Source: CATQHW01 sp965215345 (GTDB lineage Bacteria > Spirochaetota > Spirochaetia > SZUA-6 > Bin103). Taken from it: 64,000 bases of DNA. This document shows, in pieces, positions 24,550 through 32,753 of this stretch. The position numbers and the translations under genes are program-made. The notes below the pieces were generated by a model. The model was not told the origin of the DNA and did not search any database. It saw only the letters and a list, made by a program, of their open reading frames with translations. Each line of letters starts with the position of its first letter. The stretch's first letter is position 1. The stretch covers positions 744,001-808,000 of the forward strand of contig CBDCDL010000002.1 in NCBI GenBank assembly GCA_965215345.1, given 5' to 3'.

Positions 24550-25397
24550 CGCGCGCTGCCGGCGTCGACCTGCCGGCCGGCCTCCCGCGCGATCCGGCGG
24601 ATCTCCTCGGCTCCGTCGGAGACCGCTCGGCGGGCCGATTCCGTCGCTTCCGCGAACCGCACGGCGTGCGGATCGGGGTCCGTCCCGGCATCGATCTCGA
24701 TCCCCGGATCGATGGGCGCCTGCATCGCGTGCAAGCGCTGCCGCAACGGCCGGGTCACGAACACCGACAGGACGGCGCCGAGCAGCACGAACCCGACCAC
24801 GACCGCCGCGCACAGACCGGCGATCCGCAGCGCCATGTCCTGCACGTTCTCGTCGAACTCCGTGCGTGAGAACCGCAGCGCGAGCGATCCGACCGCCTGC
24901 CCCAGGCTGTTCTCCACCCGCAGGCCGACCACGTACGCGTCCGGCTCCGGCCGCGACCACACCGGCTCGCCCTCGTTCCACGCGGCTACCCAGTCCTCGG
25001 ACACCAAGTCACCGCGCAGGCTCTCGTCCGTGCCGTAGAGGACGATCCCGTGCTCGTCGAACATCTCGATCGACAGCACCTGGTCGTGTTGCTGCATGCT
25101 GTCCAGCAGGTCCCCGTCCACGCCCGGCAGCGCGTTCAGGGCCAGTCCCAGCGACAGCGACGCCTCTATGTTGTGACCGATGTCCTGCAGCACGAGCGCG
25201 TGCCGGTCGCGCAGCAGGCCGGCAAGGTATTCCCGGTATTCGTAGTGGTTCAGCAGGCCGGTCAGGGTGACGGCGGAAACCAGGATGAAGCAGATGCTCG
25301 CCGCCACGCGGGGACGCAGGCTGAAGCGAACCGCCGACGATCGCGGTTGACCCGTCGCTGCGGCATTCCGCATGGCCCAAGACGGTGCGTGCCGCAT
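24546..25397 (-). CDS. Membrane sensor protein with short HAMP-like tail
   Basis: This 283-residue protein has TM1 (about 29-50), a periplasmic domain (about 51-185), TM2 (about 190-215) and a short cytoplasmic tail (TRPLRQRLHAMQAP...). It has no recognisable output domain. The periplasmic part follows the same pattern as the sensor of the adjacent HAMP-MFS fusion: SLG-x-x-L, then a D...LD helix, then a strand with D-x-x-G-x-x-L-Y. The two are therefore likely paralogues that could form heteromers. It is the first gene of the operon. The start is ATG 25397, with an alternative ATG at 25373. Confidence 0.75.
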   Translation of the reverse strand: MRHAPSWAMRNAAATGQPRSSAVRFSLRPRVAASICFILVSAVTLTGLLNHYEYREYLAGLLRDRHALVLQDIGHNIEASLSLGLALNALPGVDGDLLDSMQQHDQVLSIEMFDEHGIVLYGTDESLRGDLVSEDWVAAWNEGEPVWSRPEPDAYVVGLRVENSLGQAVGSLALRFSRTEFDENVQDMALRIAGLCAAVVVGFVLLGAVLSVFVTRPLRQRLHAMQAPIDPGIEIDAGTDPDPHAVRFAEATESARRAVSDGAEEIRRIAREAGRQVDAGSAR

Positions 25398-25471
25398 GGC
25401 GCCGTGTCAATCGAATGCGTCATCGCGCCCTTCAGGCGGTTCTCACGGAGAAGGCGGGTGCTCCTCCGGTC

Positions 25472-26851
25472 TCAGGCGTCGCCGAGTCCCAGGGCTCCGG
25501 CGCGCTCGGCCTGCCACGCCTCCACCGCTCGCGCACCGACCTCCCCACGGCGCCAGAGCGCCCAGTTCAGGCAGGCGATCAGGTCGTCGGGATGCTCGAC
25601 GCCGATCCCCAGCCGCACCAGCCGGTCCACGCCGATGCGCCGGACCTCCTCCTCCGCGGTGAAGTACTCCGATACCGAGCGGTGGTGGTTGAGCTTCGTT
25701 GCCAGCCCGTCGAAGCTCAGCGCGTAGCGCAGCACCCCGCACATCGCCAGCACGTCGCAGAAGTGGCGGGTCTCGACCTCGTCGGCGTCGCGCAACCGGA
25801 AGCTGACGATCGAGCCGGGCTCGGTGTAATGCTTCTCGATCACCGCGGCGTCGGGATGGCCGGGCGCCGTGGGATGAAACACCGCCTCCACCAGCGGATG
25901 GCCGGCCAGGAACGCGGTCACCGCCCGCGCGCTCGCGCAGCGCCGCCGGAAGCGCGGTTCGGCCTGATCCAGGCCGGCCAGGATCGCCGATGCGCGCCGC
26001 CAGTCAGCGATGCCGCCGCGCATCGCCTGCAGGTCCATCACGCCGTTCAGCAGGCGGACGTCGTCGGAGGCCAGGTAGCCCCACATGTCGCGGTCCTGCC
26101 CGGCCAGCGCCTTGGTCCCGGACACCACCGCCACGTCCACGCCGTCCCAGCGCAGCGCCGGCTGCGCCAAGCCCCAAGGGCTGGCAATCGTGCTGTCGAG
26201 CGCCACCACCAGCCGCGCGCCGCCGGCGGCGCGCGCGTCGCCGGCGGCGCGCGCCAGCGCCTCCGGATCGACCGCCCGCATCAGCGGGTTGGTGTACGTC
26301 TCGACGAACAGCAGCCGCGTCTCCGGCCGCAGCGCGGCGGCCAGCCCCGCGTAGCTCAGATCGTCCACCAGCGTCAGCTCGCCGCCGAGCAGGGTAGTCA
26401 GCCGGCTCAGATACGCCTTGCTCTTGTTGTAGACGCCGCGCGCGCACGCCACGTGGTCGCCCGGCTCCAGCAGCGCGTCGAACAGCAGCGCGCACGCCTG
26501 CATGCCGGTGTCGGTGAGCACCGCCGCCTGCGCCCCTTCCAGATCGCGCACCCACGAAAGCAGCCGCCTCGACGGCGTGGTTCCGTAGCGGCCGTAGATC
26601 TGCGGCATGTCCGACCAGCAGGAGGAGCCCAGGAACATCAACTCCTGCTTGCGCTCCTGCCACCGCACCATGGGGCCGCTGCCGAGCAGGTCGAGCTGGA
26701 TCGTCTCCCCGTCGGGGTGCAGGTAGGGAACGCCGGCGCGCCGGATCGCGGCGTCGATGCCTGAGTGCAGGCCGCGGGTGGCGGCATCCATCGCGGCCAG
26801 CCGCGGCCGATCCGGCGGCGTGCCCGCCGGATCGAGGTAGGCGCCGATCAC
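25472..26851 (-). CDS. PLP-dependent Cys/Met-metabolism family enzyme
   Basis: This protein of about 459 residues belongs to the cystathionine synthase/lyase fold type I family. It has the PLP-lysine motif VVSGTKALAGQDRD, the cofactor ring-stacking region YGRYGTTPSRRLL with TDTGMQAC, and the LLFVETYTNPLMR segment. The start is uncertain: GTG 26851 is proposed, because the frame upstream overlaps the redoxin gene, and ATG at 26791 is the next candidate. It is longer than typical MetB/MetC (about 400) through an N-terminal extension. The reaction (cystathionine, homocysteine or methionine chemistry) is unresolved. Confidence 0.8.
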   Translation of the reverse strand: MIGAYLDPAGTPPDRPRLAAMDAATRGLHSGIDAAIRRAGVPYLHPDGETIQLDLLGSGPMVRWQERKQELMFLGSSCWSDMPQIYGRYGTTPSRRLLSWVRDLEGAQAAVLTDTGMQACALLFDALLEPGDHVACARGVYNKSKAYLSRLTTLLGGELTLVDDLSYAGLAAALRPETRLLFVETYTNPLMRAVDPEALARAAGDARAAGGARLVVALDSTIASPWGLAQPALRWDGVDVAVVSGTKALAGQDRDMWGYLASDDVRLLNGVMDLQAMRGGIADWRRASAILAGLDQAEPRFRRRCASARAVTAFLAGHPLVEAVFHPTAPGHPDAAVIEKHYTEPGSIVSFRLRDADEVETRHFCDVLAMCGVLRYALSFDGLATKLNHHRSVSEYFTAEEEVRRIGVDRLVRLGIGVEHPDDLIACLNWALWRRGEVGARAVEAWQAERAGALGLGDA

Positions 26852-26858
26852 CTCCGGG

Positions 26859-27449
26859 TCATGAAGCCTGGACGAGGTCGCACGCCTCCGGCGGCATCCA
26901 GTGCGCGTCCTGACCCGCCCACTTGACGTTGCAGCCGAGCGGGTTGGTGAGCTCGACCGCGACGGCGCTGCCGGCCAGCACCGCATCGGTGGCGTCGCGC
27001 AGCTCGTGCGTGCTCGCGTTGGCGGCGGTGCGGGGATCGTCGTCCATGCGGCCGGTGTAGCGCAGCCTGCGATCCGCGTCGAACAGGTAGTAGTGCGGGG
27101 TACGCAGCGCGCCGTACGCCAGGGCGACGCTCTGGTCCTCGTCGCGGGCGTAGACGAACTGGAAGTCCTTCTCCGCGGCGCGGGTGACCATGTGCTCGAA
27201 CGAGTCGTCGGGGTGGTTGTCGGTCTCGTTCGAGTTGATCGAGATCATGGCCACGCCGCGCGGCGCGTAGTCGGCGGCGAACGCGTTCATGCGGTCCTCA
27301 CTGCCGATCACGAACGGGCAGTGGTTGCACGAAAAGACGACCACCAGCGCGGCGCTGCCGGCGAAGTCCTCCAGGGTGTACGTCTTGCCGTCGACGGCAG
27401 GCAGGGAGAAGTCGGGCGCACGGTCGCCGATATCCAGGGTAAAAGCCAT
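26859..27449 (-). CDS. Thioredoxin-like redoxin (AhpC/TSA-type)
   Basis: This 196-residue protein starts at ATG 27449, after AAGGAGG. The fold begins GDRAPDFSLPAVDGKTYTLEDF and carries the active site FSCNHCPFV, a CxxC variant (Cys-Asn-His-Cys). This is typical of a widespread redoxin group often annotated as thiol peroxidase or ResA-like. It has no signal peptide, so it is cytoplasmic. It is co-directional with, and 7 bases upstream of, the PLP-enzyme start, so sulfur or thiol metabolism may link the two. Confidence 0.88.
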   Translation of the reverse strand: MAFTLDIGDRAPDFSLPAVDGKTYTLEDFAGSAALVVVFSCNHCPFVIGSEDRMNAFAADYAPRGVAMISINSNETDNHPDDSFEHMVTRAAEKDFQFVYARDEDQSVALAYGALRTPHYYLFDADRRLRYTGRMDDDPRTAANASTHELRDATDAVLAGSAVAVELTNPLGCNVKWAGQDAHWMPPEACDLVQAS

Positions 27450-27516
27450 CGGTTCCTCCTTCGGGTTTCTGCTCGGGTTTCTGTCGGTTCGAGTATTCCC
27501 CGACCCGGACGCCGGT

Positions 27517-27960
27517 TCAACCGGACACGGCACGACGCTCCCCATTCGAGTCCTGACTCCAGTCCTCGACTGCCAGACCTTCGATACCGTCGAAGTGCCG
27601 GAGGTTGCAGGTCACCAGCGTCAGATCGTGCACGAGTGCCGTCACGGCGATCAACAGATCGAAAGCCGGACGCCTCCGGCCGTTCCGCTCGAACTCCGCC
27701 TGCAGCCGCGCGTACCGCGAAGCGATTCGGGCGTCTACCGGCAGGAGCGGTATGCGCCCCTTCAGGACGCCATCGTATGCGGCCCAGAGGCGGCCGGACC
27801 GCTTCGCCTCCAGACCCTGCAACACCTCGGCCTCGCAGACCACCGACGTCACGATCGCCCGATCGCCGACCATCGCCCATCGCCGCTGGACGGAAGGCAG
27901 CGGCGACTTCCTGATCGGCTGCGAGTAGACGCTGGTATCGAGCAGGTGGGTAAGCGGCAT
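27517..27960 (-). CDS. vapC: PIN-domain toxin (VapC-like)
   Basis: This 147-residue protein begins THLLDTSVYSQP, with the first catalytic Asp of the PIN fold. Acidic residues follow in CEAEVLQGLE and in RPAFDLLIAVTAL, then the final strand LTLVTCNLRHFDGI. VapC toxins are Mg-dependent ribonucleases cutting tRNA or rRNA. It lies four bases after the antitoxin gene. The chromosomal context is metabolic, so the pair looks like an isolated insertion. Confidence 0.92.
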   Translation of the reverse strand: MPLTHLLDTSVYSQPIRKSPLPSVQRRWAMVGDRAIVTSVVCEAEVLQGLEAKRSGRLWAAYDGVLKGRIPLLPVDARIASRYARLQAEFERNGRRRPAFDLLIAVTALVHDLTLVTCNLRHFDGIEGLAVEDWSQDSNGERRAVSG

Positions 27961-27964
27961 CGGT

Positions 27965-28216
27965 TCAGAACGGATTTTCGAACCGCTCTACGGCTCTTGC
28001 CGGCAGATCGAGATCGGCTTCGATTTCGCCATGCGCAGCGACAAACCGTTCGCGCATTCGCCATATCGCCGAACCCGAGGCGGGCGGCTCCACGGGATCG
28101 ATCTGCACCAACGGCGCCCCGCGCCTGGTGACGAGCACCGCCTCACCGGTCTGGGCGACCTGCTCGCAAATCTCGGAGAGCCTCGTCTTCGCATCGTAGA
28201 TGCCCACGGTCTTCAT
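27965..28216 (-). CDS. Phd/YefM-family antitoxin
   Basis: This 83-residue protein has the Phd/YefM DNA-binding N-terminus: YDAKTRLSEICEQVAQTGEAVLVTRRGAPLVQI. The C-terminal part should wrap the PIN toxin. Such antitoxins repress their own operon, and short palindromes at 28234-28243 and 28264-28276 are candidate operators. Confidence 0.92.
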   Translation of the reverse strand: MKTVGIYDAKTRLSEICEQVAQTGEAVLVTRRGAPLVQIDPVEPPASGSAIWRMRERFVAAHGEIEADLDLPARAVERFENPF

Positions 28217-28233
28217 GACGTCAACCTACTGGA

Positions 28234-28276
28234 CGACTAGTCGGTACGCAACCTGCAACCTGGACGTTCCGAACGT
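28234..28276 (-). promoter_or_regulatory. Candidate operators of the PIN/Phd toxin-antitoxin operon
   Basis: CGACTAGTCG (28234-28243) is a perfect 10-bp palindrome 18 bases upstream of the antitoxin ATG. ACGTTC-C-GAACGT (28264-28276) is a second inverted repeat 48 bases upstream. Both lie in the only region that could hold the promoter. Assignment is by position and symmetry. Confidence 0.4.
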
Positions 28277-28282
28277 TGCCCG

Positions 28283-29791
28283 TCAGGTGGACGTGATGCC
28301 GTCCTGCGGCCAGACCAGCACCGGCCGGCGGGCGGCGGACGCCTCGTCCAGGCGGCCGATCGGCGTCGTGTGCGGGGCCGTGCGCACCAGCTCGGGGGTA
28401 TCCGCCGCCTCCGCCAGGATGGCGCGCATGGCCGCCACGAACCCGTCCAGGGTCGCCTTGGATTCCGTCTCGGTGGGCTCCACCATCAGCGCCTCCGGCA
28501 CGATGAGCGGAAAGTAGATGGTCGGCGGGTGGATGCCGTAGTCGATCAGGCGCTTGGCGATGTCCAGGGCGCGCACGCCGTGCTCCTGCGCCTGGCGGCG
28601 CGCGCTGAAGACCACCTCGTGCTTGCAGACGCGCGGATACGGCACCTCGAGCGCGCCGGCGAGCGCGGTCCGCACGTAGTTGGCGGCCACGACCGCCAGC
28701 CGGCTCATGGCGGCCAGCCCGTCGCCGCCCAGCGAGCGCAGATAGGCGTAGCCGCGCACGGCGTTGTTGACGTTGCCGTAGAAGGCGCGCACGCGGCCGA
28801 TCGAATCCGGCCGGTCGTAGTCGTGGAGATAGGTGTCGCCGTCGCGGCTCACCACCGGCGCCGGCAGGAAACGCGCCAGCTCCGCGGTGACCGCGGTCGC
28901 GCCCGCTCCGGGGCCGCCGCCGCCGTGCGGGACGCTGAAGGTCTTGTGCAGGTTGAAGTGCAGGATGTCGGTACCCAGGTCGCCCGGCTTCGCCACGCCG
29001 ACCATCGCGTTCATGTTGGCGCCGTCCATGTAGACCAGCCCGCCGGCGTCGTGCACGGCGTCGGCGATGTCGGTGATGCGCTCCACGAACAGCCCCAGCG
29101 TGTTCGGGTTGGTGATCATCAGCCCGGCCACGCTGTCGTCCAGCGCGTCCCGCACCGCCGCGAAGTCCAGGTTGCCGTCGGCCCCGGTGGGCACGGTGCG
29201 CGACTGGTAGCCGGCCATGGCGGCGGTCGCCGGATTGGTGCCGTGCGCGGAATCGGGCACCAGCATCGTCGTCCGCTGCGAGCCTGCCGCCTCATGGCAG
29301 GCGCGGATGATGAGCGCGCCGGTCAGCTCGCCGTGCGCGCCGGCCGACGGCTGCAGCGACACGCCGGGGAGCCCGGCGATCTGGCCCAGCCACTCCTGCA
29401 GTTCCCACAGCAGCCGCAGCGCGCCCTGCACGGTCGCCTCGTCCTGGTAGGGGTGGATGGACGCCAGCCCGGGCAGGTCGGCGATGCGGTCGTTGATCTT
29501 GGGGTTGTACTTCATGGTGCAGGAGCCGAGCGGATAGAAGCCCTGGTCGACCGAGAAGTTGCGGCGCGATGAGTTGGTGAAGTGGCGGACCACCTCCGGC
29601 TCGGAGAGCTCCGGCAGCGGCAGCTCGGCGCGCCGCAACTCCGCCGGCAGGGCCTCGGCGCGCGGCACGTCGAGCTTCGGGAGCTGCACGCCGGTCCGGC
29701 CCGCGACCGAGCGCTCGAACAGCAGCGGCTGCTCCGGCAGCAGGGCAGCCCCGGACAGGCCGGAGGCGCCGGACACGGCGTCGGCGCTCAT
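28283..29791 (-). CDS. gcvPB: Glycine dehydrogenase (decarboxylating) subunit 2
   Basis: This 502-residue P-protein subunit has the PLP lysine in LHKTFSVPHGGGGPGAG (Lys283). It starts at ATG 29791, overlapping the gcvPA stop as ATGA. With GcvPA it decarboxylates glycine and transfers the aminomethyl group to lipoyl-GcvH. The split two-gene P-protein is the form found in Firmicutes, Thermotogae, Spirochaetes and others, unlike the fused single-chain form. It is the last gene of the gcvT-gcvH-gcvPA-gcvPB operon. Confidence 0.96.
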   Translation of the reverse strand: MSADAVSGASGLSGAALLPEQPLLFERSVAGRTGVQLPKLDVPRAEALPAELRRAELPLPELSEPEVVRHFTNSSRRNFSVDQGFYPLGSCTMKYNPKINDRIADLPGLASIHPYQDEATVQGALRLLWELQEWLGQIAGLPGVSLQPSAGAHGELTGALIIRACHEAAGSQRTTMLVPDSAHGTNPATAAMAGYQSRTVPTGADGNLDFAAVRDALDDSVAGLMITNPNTLGLFVERITDIADAVHDAGGLVYMDGANMNAMVGVAKPGDLGTDILHFNLHKTFSVPHGGGGPGAGATAVTAELARFLPAPVVSRDGDTYLHDYDRPDSIGRVRAFYGNVNNAVRGYAYLRSLGGDGLAAMSRLAVVAANYVRTALAGALEVPYPRVCKHEVVFSARRQAQEHGVRALDIAKRLIDYGIHPPTIYFPLIVPEALMVEPTETESKATLDGFVAAMRAILAEAADTPELVRTAPHTTPIGRLDEASAARRPVLVWPQDGITST

Positions 29792-31140
29792 GCGACCACC
29801 GCCGCGACCCCGGCCACCAGCCGATCGATGTCGGCCCGGCCGTTCAGTTCGGTCGCGGTCAGCAGCCAGCAGCCGTCCAGGCCCAGGTCGAAGCGGCCCA
29901 GGTCGAGCCCGCCGACGATGCCGTGGTCGGCCCAGAGCCGCCGGTTCAACTCGGCCGGCGCCACCGGCGTGCGCACCGTCAGTTCGCGGAAGAACCGTCC
30001 GGAGAAGCGGGCGTCGACCCCGGGGACGCGGGAGAGCTCGGCGGCCAGGTAGTGGGAGCGGTGATAGCACTGATCGGCCACCTCGCGCAGCCCCGACGGC
30101 CCGAGCGCCGCCAGGTAGATGGCCACGGCGGTGGCGATCAGCGCCTCGTTCGTGCAGATGTTGCTGGTCGCCTTCTCGCGCCGGATGTCCTGCTCGCGCG
30201 GCTTGAGGGTCAGCACGAAGCCGCGCCGGCCGCGCTCGTCGCGGGCGATGCCCGCCAGGCGGCCCGGCATCTGGCGGACGTTGCGCATCGAGGTGGCCAG
30301 CAGGCCCACGTACGGGCCGCCGTAGAACAGCGGTATGCCGAGCGGCTGTCCCTCCGCGGTGGCGATGTCGGCGCCCAGCTCGCCGGGCGGGCGCAGCACC
30401 GCCTGCGCGACCGGGTCCGCCGACACCACCGCCAGCGCACCGGCCGCGTGCGCACGCTCGCACAGCTCCGCGACCGTCTCGATCACGCCCAGAAAGTTCG
30501 GGTAGGCAAGCAGCAGGGCGGCGATGTCGTCGCCGAGCGCCCGTTCCACCTCGCCGGGATCGGTGCGTCCCGACGCGCGATCGAACGGGATGGTCACGAT
30601 GCGGAGGCCCGTGCCGGACAGGTAGGTGGCGAGCACCTCCCGGTACTCGGGATGCACGGCCTCGCTGACCGCGATCGTCTCCCGGCCGCGGCGCAACCGG
30701 GCGGCCATGAGCGCCGCCTCCGCCAGCGCGGTGGAGCCATCGTACATCGACGCGTTGGCCACTTCCATGCCGAGCAGCCGGGCGACCATCGTCTGGAACT
30801 CGAAGATGGTCTGCAGCGTCCCCTGGCTCACCTCCGGCTGATACGGGGTATAGGCGGTGTACAGCTCGCTGCGGAACAACAGATGCGGGATCACGGCCGG
30901 CGTGTAGTGGTGGTAGGCGCCGGCCCCCAGAAAGCAGCTATGCCGGTCGAGGGCGCTGTTGCGGTCGGCCAGGTCGCGGAAGGCGGCGGCGACGTCCGGC
31001 TCGCTCAACCCGTCGGGCAGGTCGAGCCGGGGAAACCGGTGGGCATGCGGGACGTCCGTGAACAGCTCCTCGACGCTGGCGACGCCGATCGCCTGCAGCA
31101 TCGCGGCGACCTCCGCGTCGGTGTGCGGGGCGTACTGCAC
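29788..31140 (-). CDS. gcvPA: Glycine dehydrogenase (decarboxylating) subunit 1
   Basis: This 450-residue protein has the family landmarks FLGAGAYHHYTPAVI, YTPYQPEVSQGTLQ and the C-terminal LKPREQDIRREKATSNICTN. It forms the heterotetramer with GcvPB. It lies seven bases downstream of gcvH on the same strand. Length and motifs are normal. Confidence 0.96.
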   Translation of the reverse strand: MQYAPHTDAEVAAMLQAIGVASVEELFTDVPHAHRFPRLDLPDGLSEPDVAAAFRDLADRNSALDRHSCFLGAGAYHHYTPAVIPHLLFRSELYTAYTPYQPEVSQGTLQTIFEFQTMVARLLGMEVANASMYDGSTALAEAALMAARLRRGRETIAVSEAVHPEYREVLATYLSGTGLRIVTIPFDRASGRTDPGEVERALGDDIAALLLAYPNFLGVIETVAELCERAHAAGALAVVSADPVAQAVLRPPGELGADIATAEGQPLGIPLFYGGPYVGLLATSMRNVRQMPGRLAGIARDERGRRGFVLTLKPREQDIRREKATSNICTNEALIATAVAIYLAALGPSGLREVADQCYHRSHYLAAELSRVPGVDARFSGRFFRELTVRTPVAPAELNRRLWADHGIVGGLDLGRFDLGLDGCWLLTATELNGRADIDRLVAGVAAVVA

Positions 31141-31147
31141 GGCGCGT

Positions 31148-31537
31148 TCAGGCCGACCGCACGAGTCGGGCGTAGGCCTCCGCGTCCATGAGTTGCGGCT
31201 CCTCCGCGTCCGGCCGGCCAGGGCGGATCGTGACGATCCAGCCGTCGCCGTACGGCGATTCGTTGACGAGTTGCGGCGCCGACTCCAGGGCGTCGTTGAC
31301 GGCCACCACTTCGCCCGACAGGGGGGCGAACAGGTCGCTGGCCGCCTTCACGCTCTCGATCACGCCGAACGGGCTGCCCTGCGTGAGCTCGGCGCCGACC
31401 TCGGGAAGCTCCACGTAGACCACGTCACCCAGTTCGTGCTGGGCGTGGTCGGTGATGCCGATTACGACCCGATCACCGTCAGACCGGGTCCATTCGTGCT
31501 CGGCGGTATACCGCAGCTCCTGGGGGAACTCCATCAT
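31148..31537 (-). CDS. gcvH: Glycine cleavage system H protein
   Basis: This 129-residue lipoyl carrier has the attachment lysine in IESVKAASDL (Lys64) and the N-terminus LRYTAEHEWTRSDGD expected of GcvH. Two tandem ATGs (31537 and 31534) overlap the gcvT stop codon, indicating coupled translation. It shuttles the aminomethyl group between the P and T proteins. Confidence 0.96.
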   Translation of the reverse strand: MMEFPQELRYTAEHEWTRSDGDRVVIGITDHAQHELGDVVYVELPEVGAELTQGSPFGVIESVKAASDLFAPLSGEVVAVNDALESAPQLVNESPYGDGWIVTIRPGRPDAEEPQLMDAEAYARLVRSA

Positions 31538-32604
31538 CGCTTCCTCTCACCGGGCGTGCGCCTGTAGAAGGGGCGCTGCACGACGGTGGCGGCCACGCGG
31601 CGGCCCCGGATCATCACCGCCAGCTCGCCGCCCACCTCCGCGTGCTCGCGCCCCACCAATCCCATCGCGACGCTGCGCCCCAGCCACGGCGCATACCCGC
31701 CGCTGGTCACGGTTCCGGCCGGCTCCCCGCCGGCGGTCGTGATGGCGAACCCCGCTCGCGCGATCGCGCGCCCGTCGAGCCGAAGGCATGCCAGGCGCCG
31801 GGCCACGCCCGACGCGCGCTGCGCGGCGATGGCGGACGCGCCGACGTAGGCGTCCCCCTTCGACACGAACCGGCCGAGCCCGGCCTCCAACGGCGACACG
31901 TCGCGCCCGAGCTCGTGCCCGTACAGCGGGAACGACGCCTCCAGACGCAGGGTGTCGCGGGCCCCGAGCCCGGCCGGCTGCAGGCCGGCGGCGGCGCCCG
32001 CATCCAGCAGCGCCGTCCACAGCGACTCCGTGCGCCCGGCGGCGGCGAACAGCTCGAACCCGTCCTCGCCGGTGTAGCCGGTGCGCGCCGCCAGCGCCGG
32101 GACGCCGGCAACCCCGGTCTCCCGGCAGCGATAGATGCCGATGGCGGCAAGGTCGGTGGCGGCAACGCCCTGCAGGATCGCCTCCGCCCGCGGCCCCTGG
32201 ATGGCGATCAGTCCGAACTCGGCGCTCCGGTCGCGCAGTTCGACGCCGCCCATGCCGGCAGCGACCGCGCGCGCGTGTTCGACGACCGCGTCCGTGTTGG
32301 CGGCGTTGACGACGATCCGGTACCCGTCGGCGGCGAACCGGCCGCCAAGGCGGTAGACGATCACGTCGTCGATCACCCCGGCTGCTTCATCGAGGATGAG
32401 CGAGTAGCGCGCTCCGCCGACCGCCAGCCGCTCGACATCCAGGCAGGCCAGCCGGGCGACGCAGGCGGCCGCGCCGGGGCCGGCGACGTCGAGCTCTCCC
32501 ATGTGGCTGACGTCGAACAGGCCGGCCGCCGTGCGTACCGCGCGGTGCTCGGCGACGATCCCGGCGTACTGCACGGGCATGCTCCAGCCCGCGAACGGCG
32601 CCAT
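31534..32604 (-). CDS. gcvT: Glycine cleavage system T protein, apparent N-terminal frameshift
   Basis: This aminomethyltransferase has MAPFAGWSMPVQY at the start of the open frame, FDVSHMGELDV, and TGYTGEDGFELF. The usual N-terminus (T-P-L-x-x-x-H-x-x-L-G-A-R-M) is encoded immediately upstream but in another frame. From the ATG at 32683 the reading MTGETDAQAPLRRTP must shift by one base at a run of five G (32639-32643) to continue LHAVHERLGARMAPFAGW. With four G the gene would be 31534-32682 and normal in length. It is either a sequencing error or a disrupted first gene of the gcv operon. Confidence 0.88.
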   Translation of the reverse strand: MAPFAGWSMPVQYAGIVAEHRAVRTAAGLFDVSHMGELDVAGPGAAACVARLACLDVERLAVGGARYSLILDEAAGVIDDVIVYRLGGRFAADGYRIVVNAANTDAVVEHARAVAAGMGGVELRDRSAEFGLIAIQGPRAEAILQGVAATDLAAIGIYRCRETGVAGVPALAARTGYTGEDGFELFAAAGRTESLWTALLDAGAAAGLQPAGLGARDTLRLEASFPLYGHELGRDVSPLEAGLGRFVSKGDAYVGASAIAAQRASGVARRLACLRLDGRAIARAGFAITTAGGEPAGTVTSGGYAPWLGRSVAMGLVGREHAEVGGELAVMIRGRRVAATVVQRPFYRRTPGERKR

Positions 32605-32753
32605 GCGGGCGCCGAGCCGTTCGTGGACGGCATGCAGCGGGGGTACGGCGCAGCGGCGCCTGCGCGTCGGTCTCTCCCGTCATCGGCACTAGGAAACGTA
32701 CCAGTCTGACGGCCGGCCGGACAGATCTTGCCGGACGCGCCGCGCCGCGTGCG

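Noticed and set aside
25405..25410. Minus-strand TTGACA upstream of the signalling operon
   Set aside because: A perfect -35 hexamer, but no -10 box at 16-18 bases, and the start codon lies too close, so a promoter here is not supported.
26218..26262. GC-rich near-repeat (GCCGGCGGCGCG units) inside the PLP-enzyme gene
   Set aside because: It encodes the ordinary alanine/glycine-rich segment ARAAGDARAAGG; biased codon use explains the repetition.
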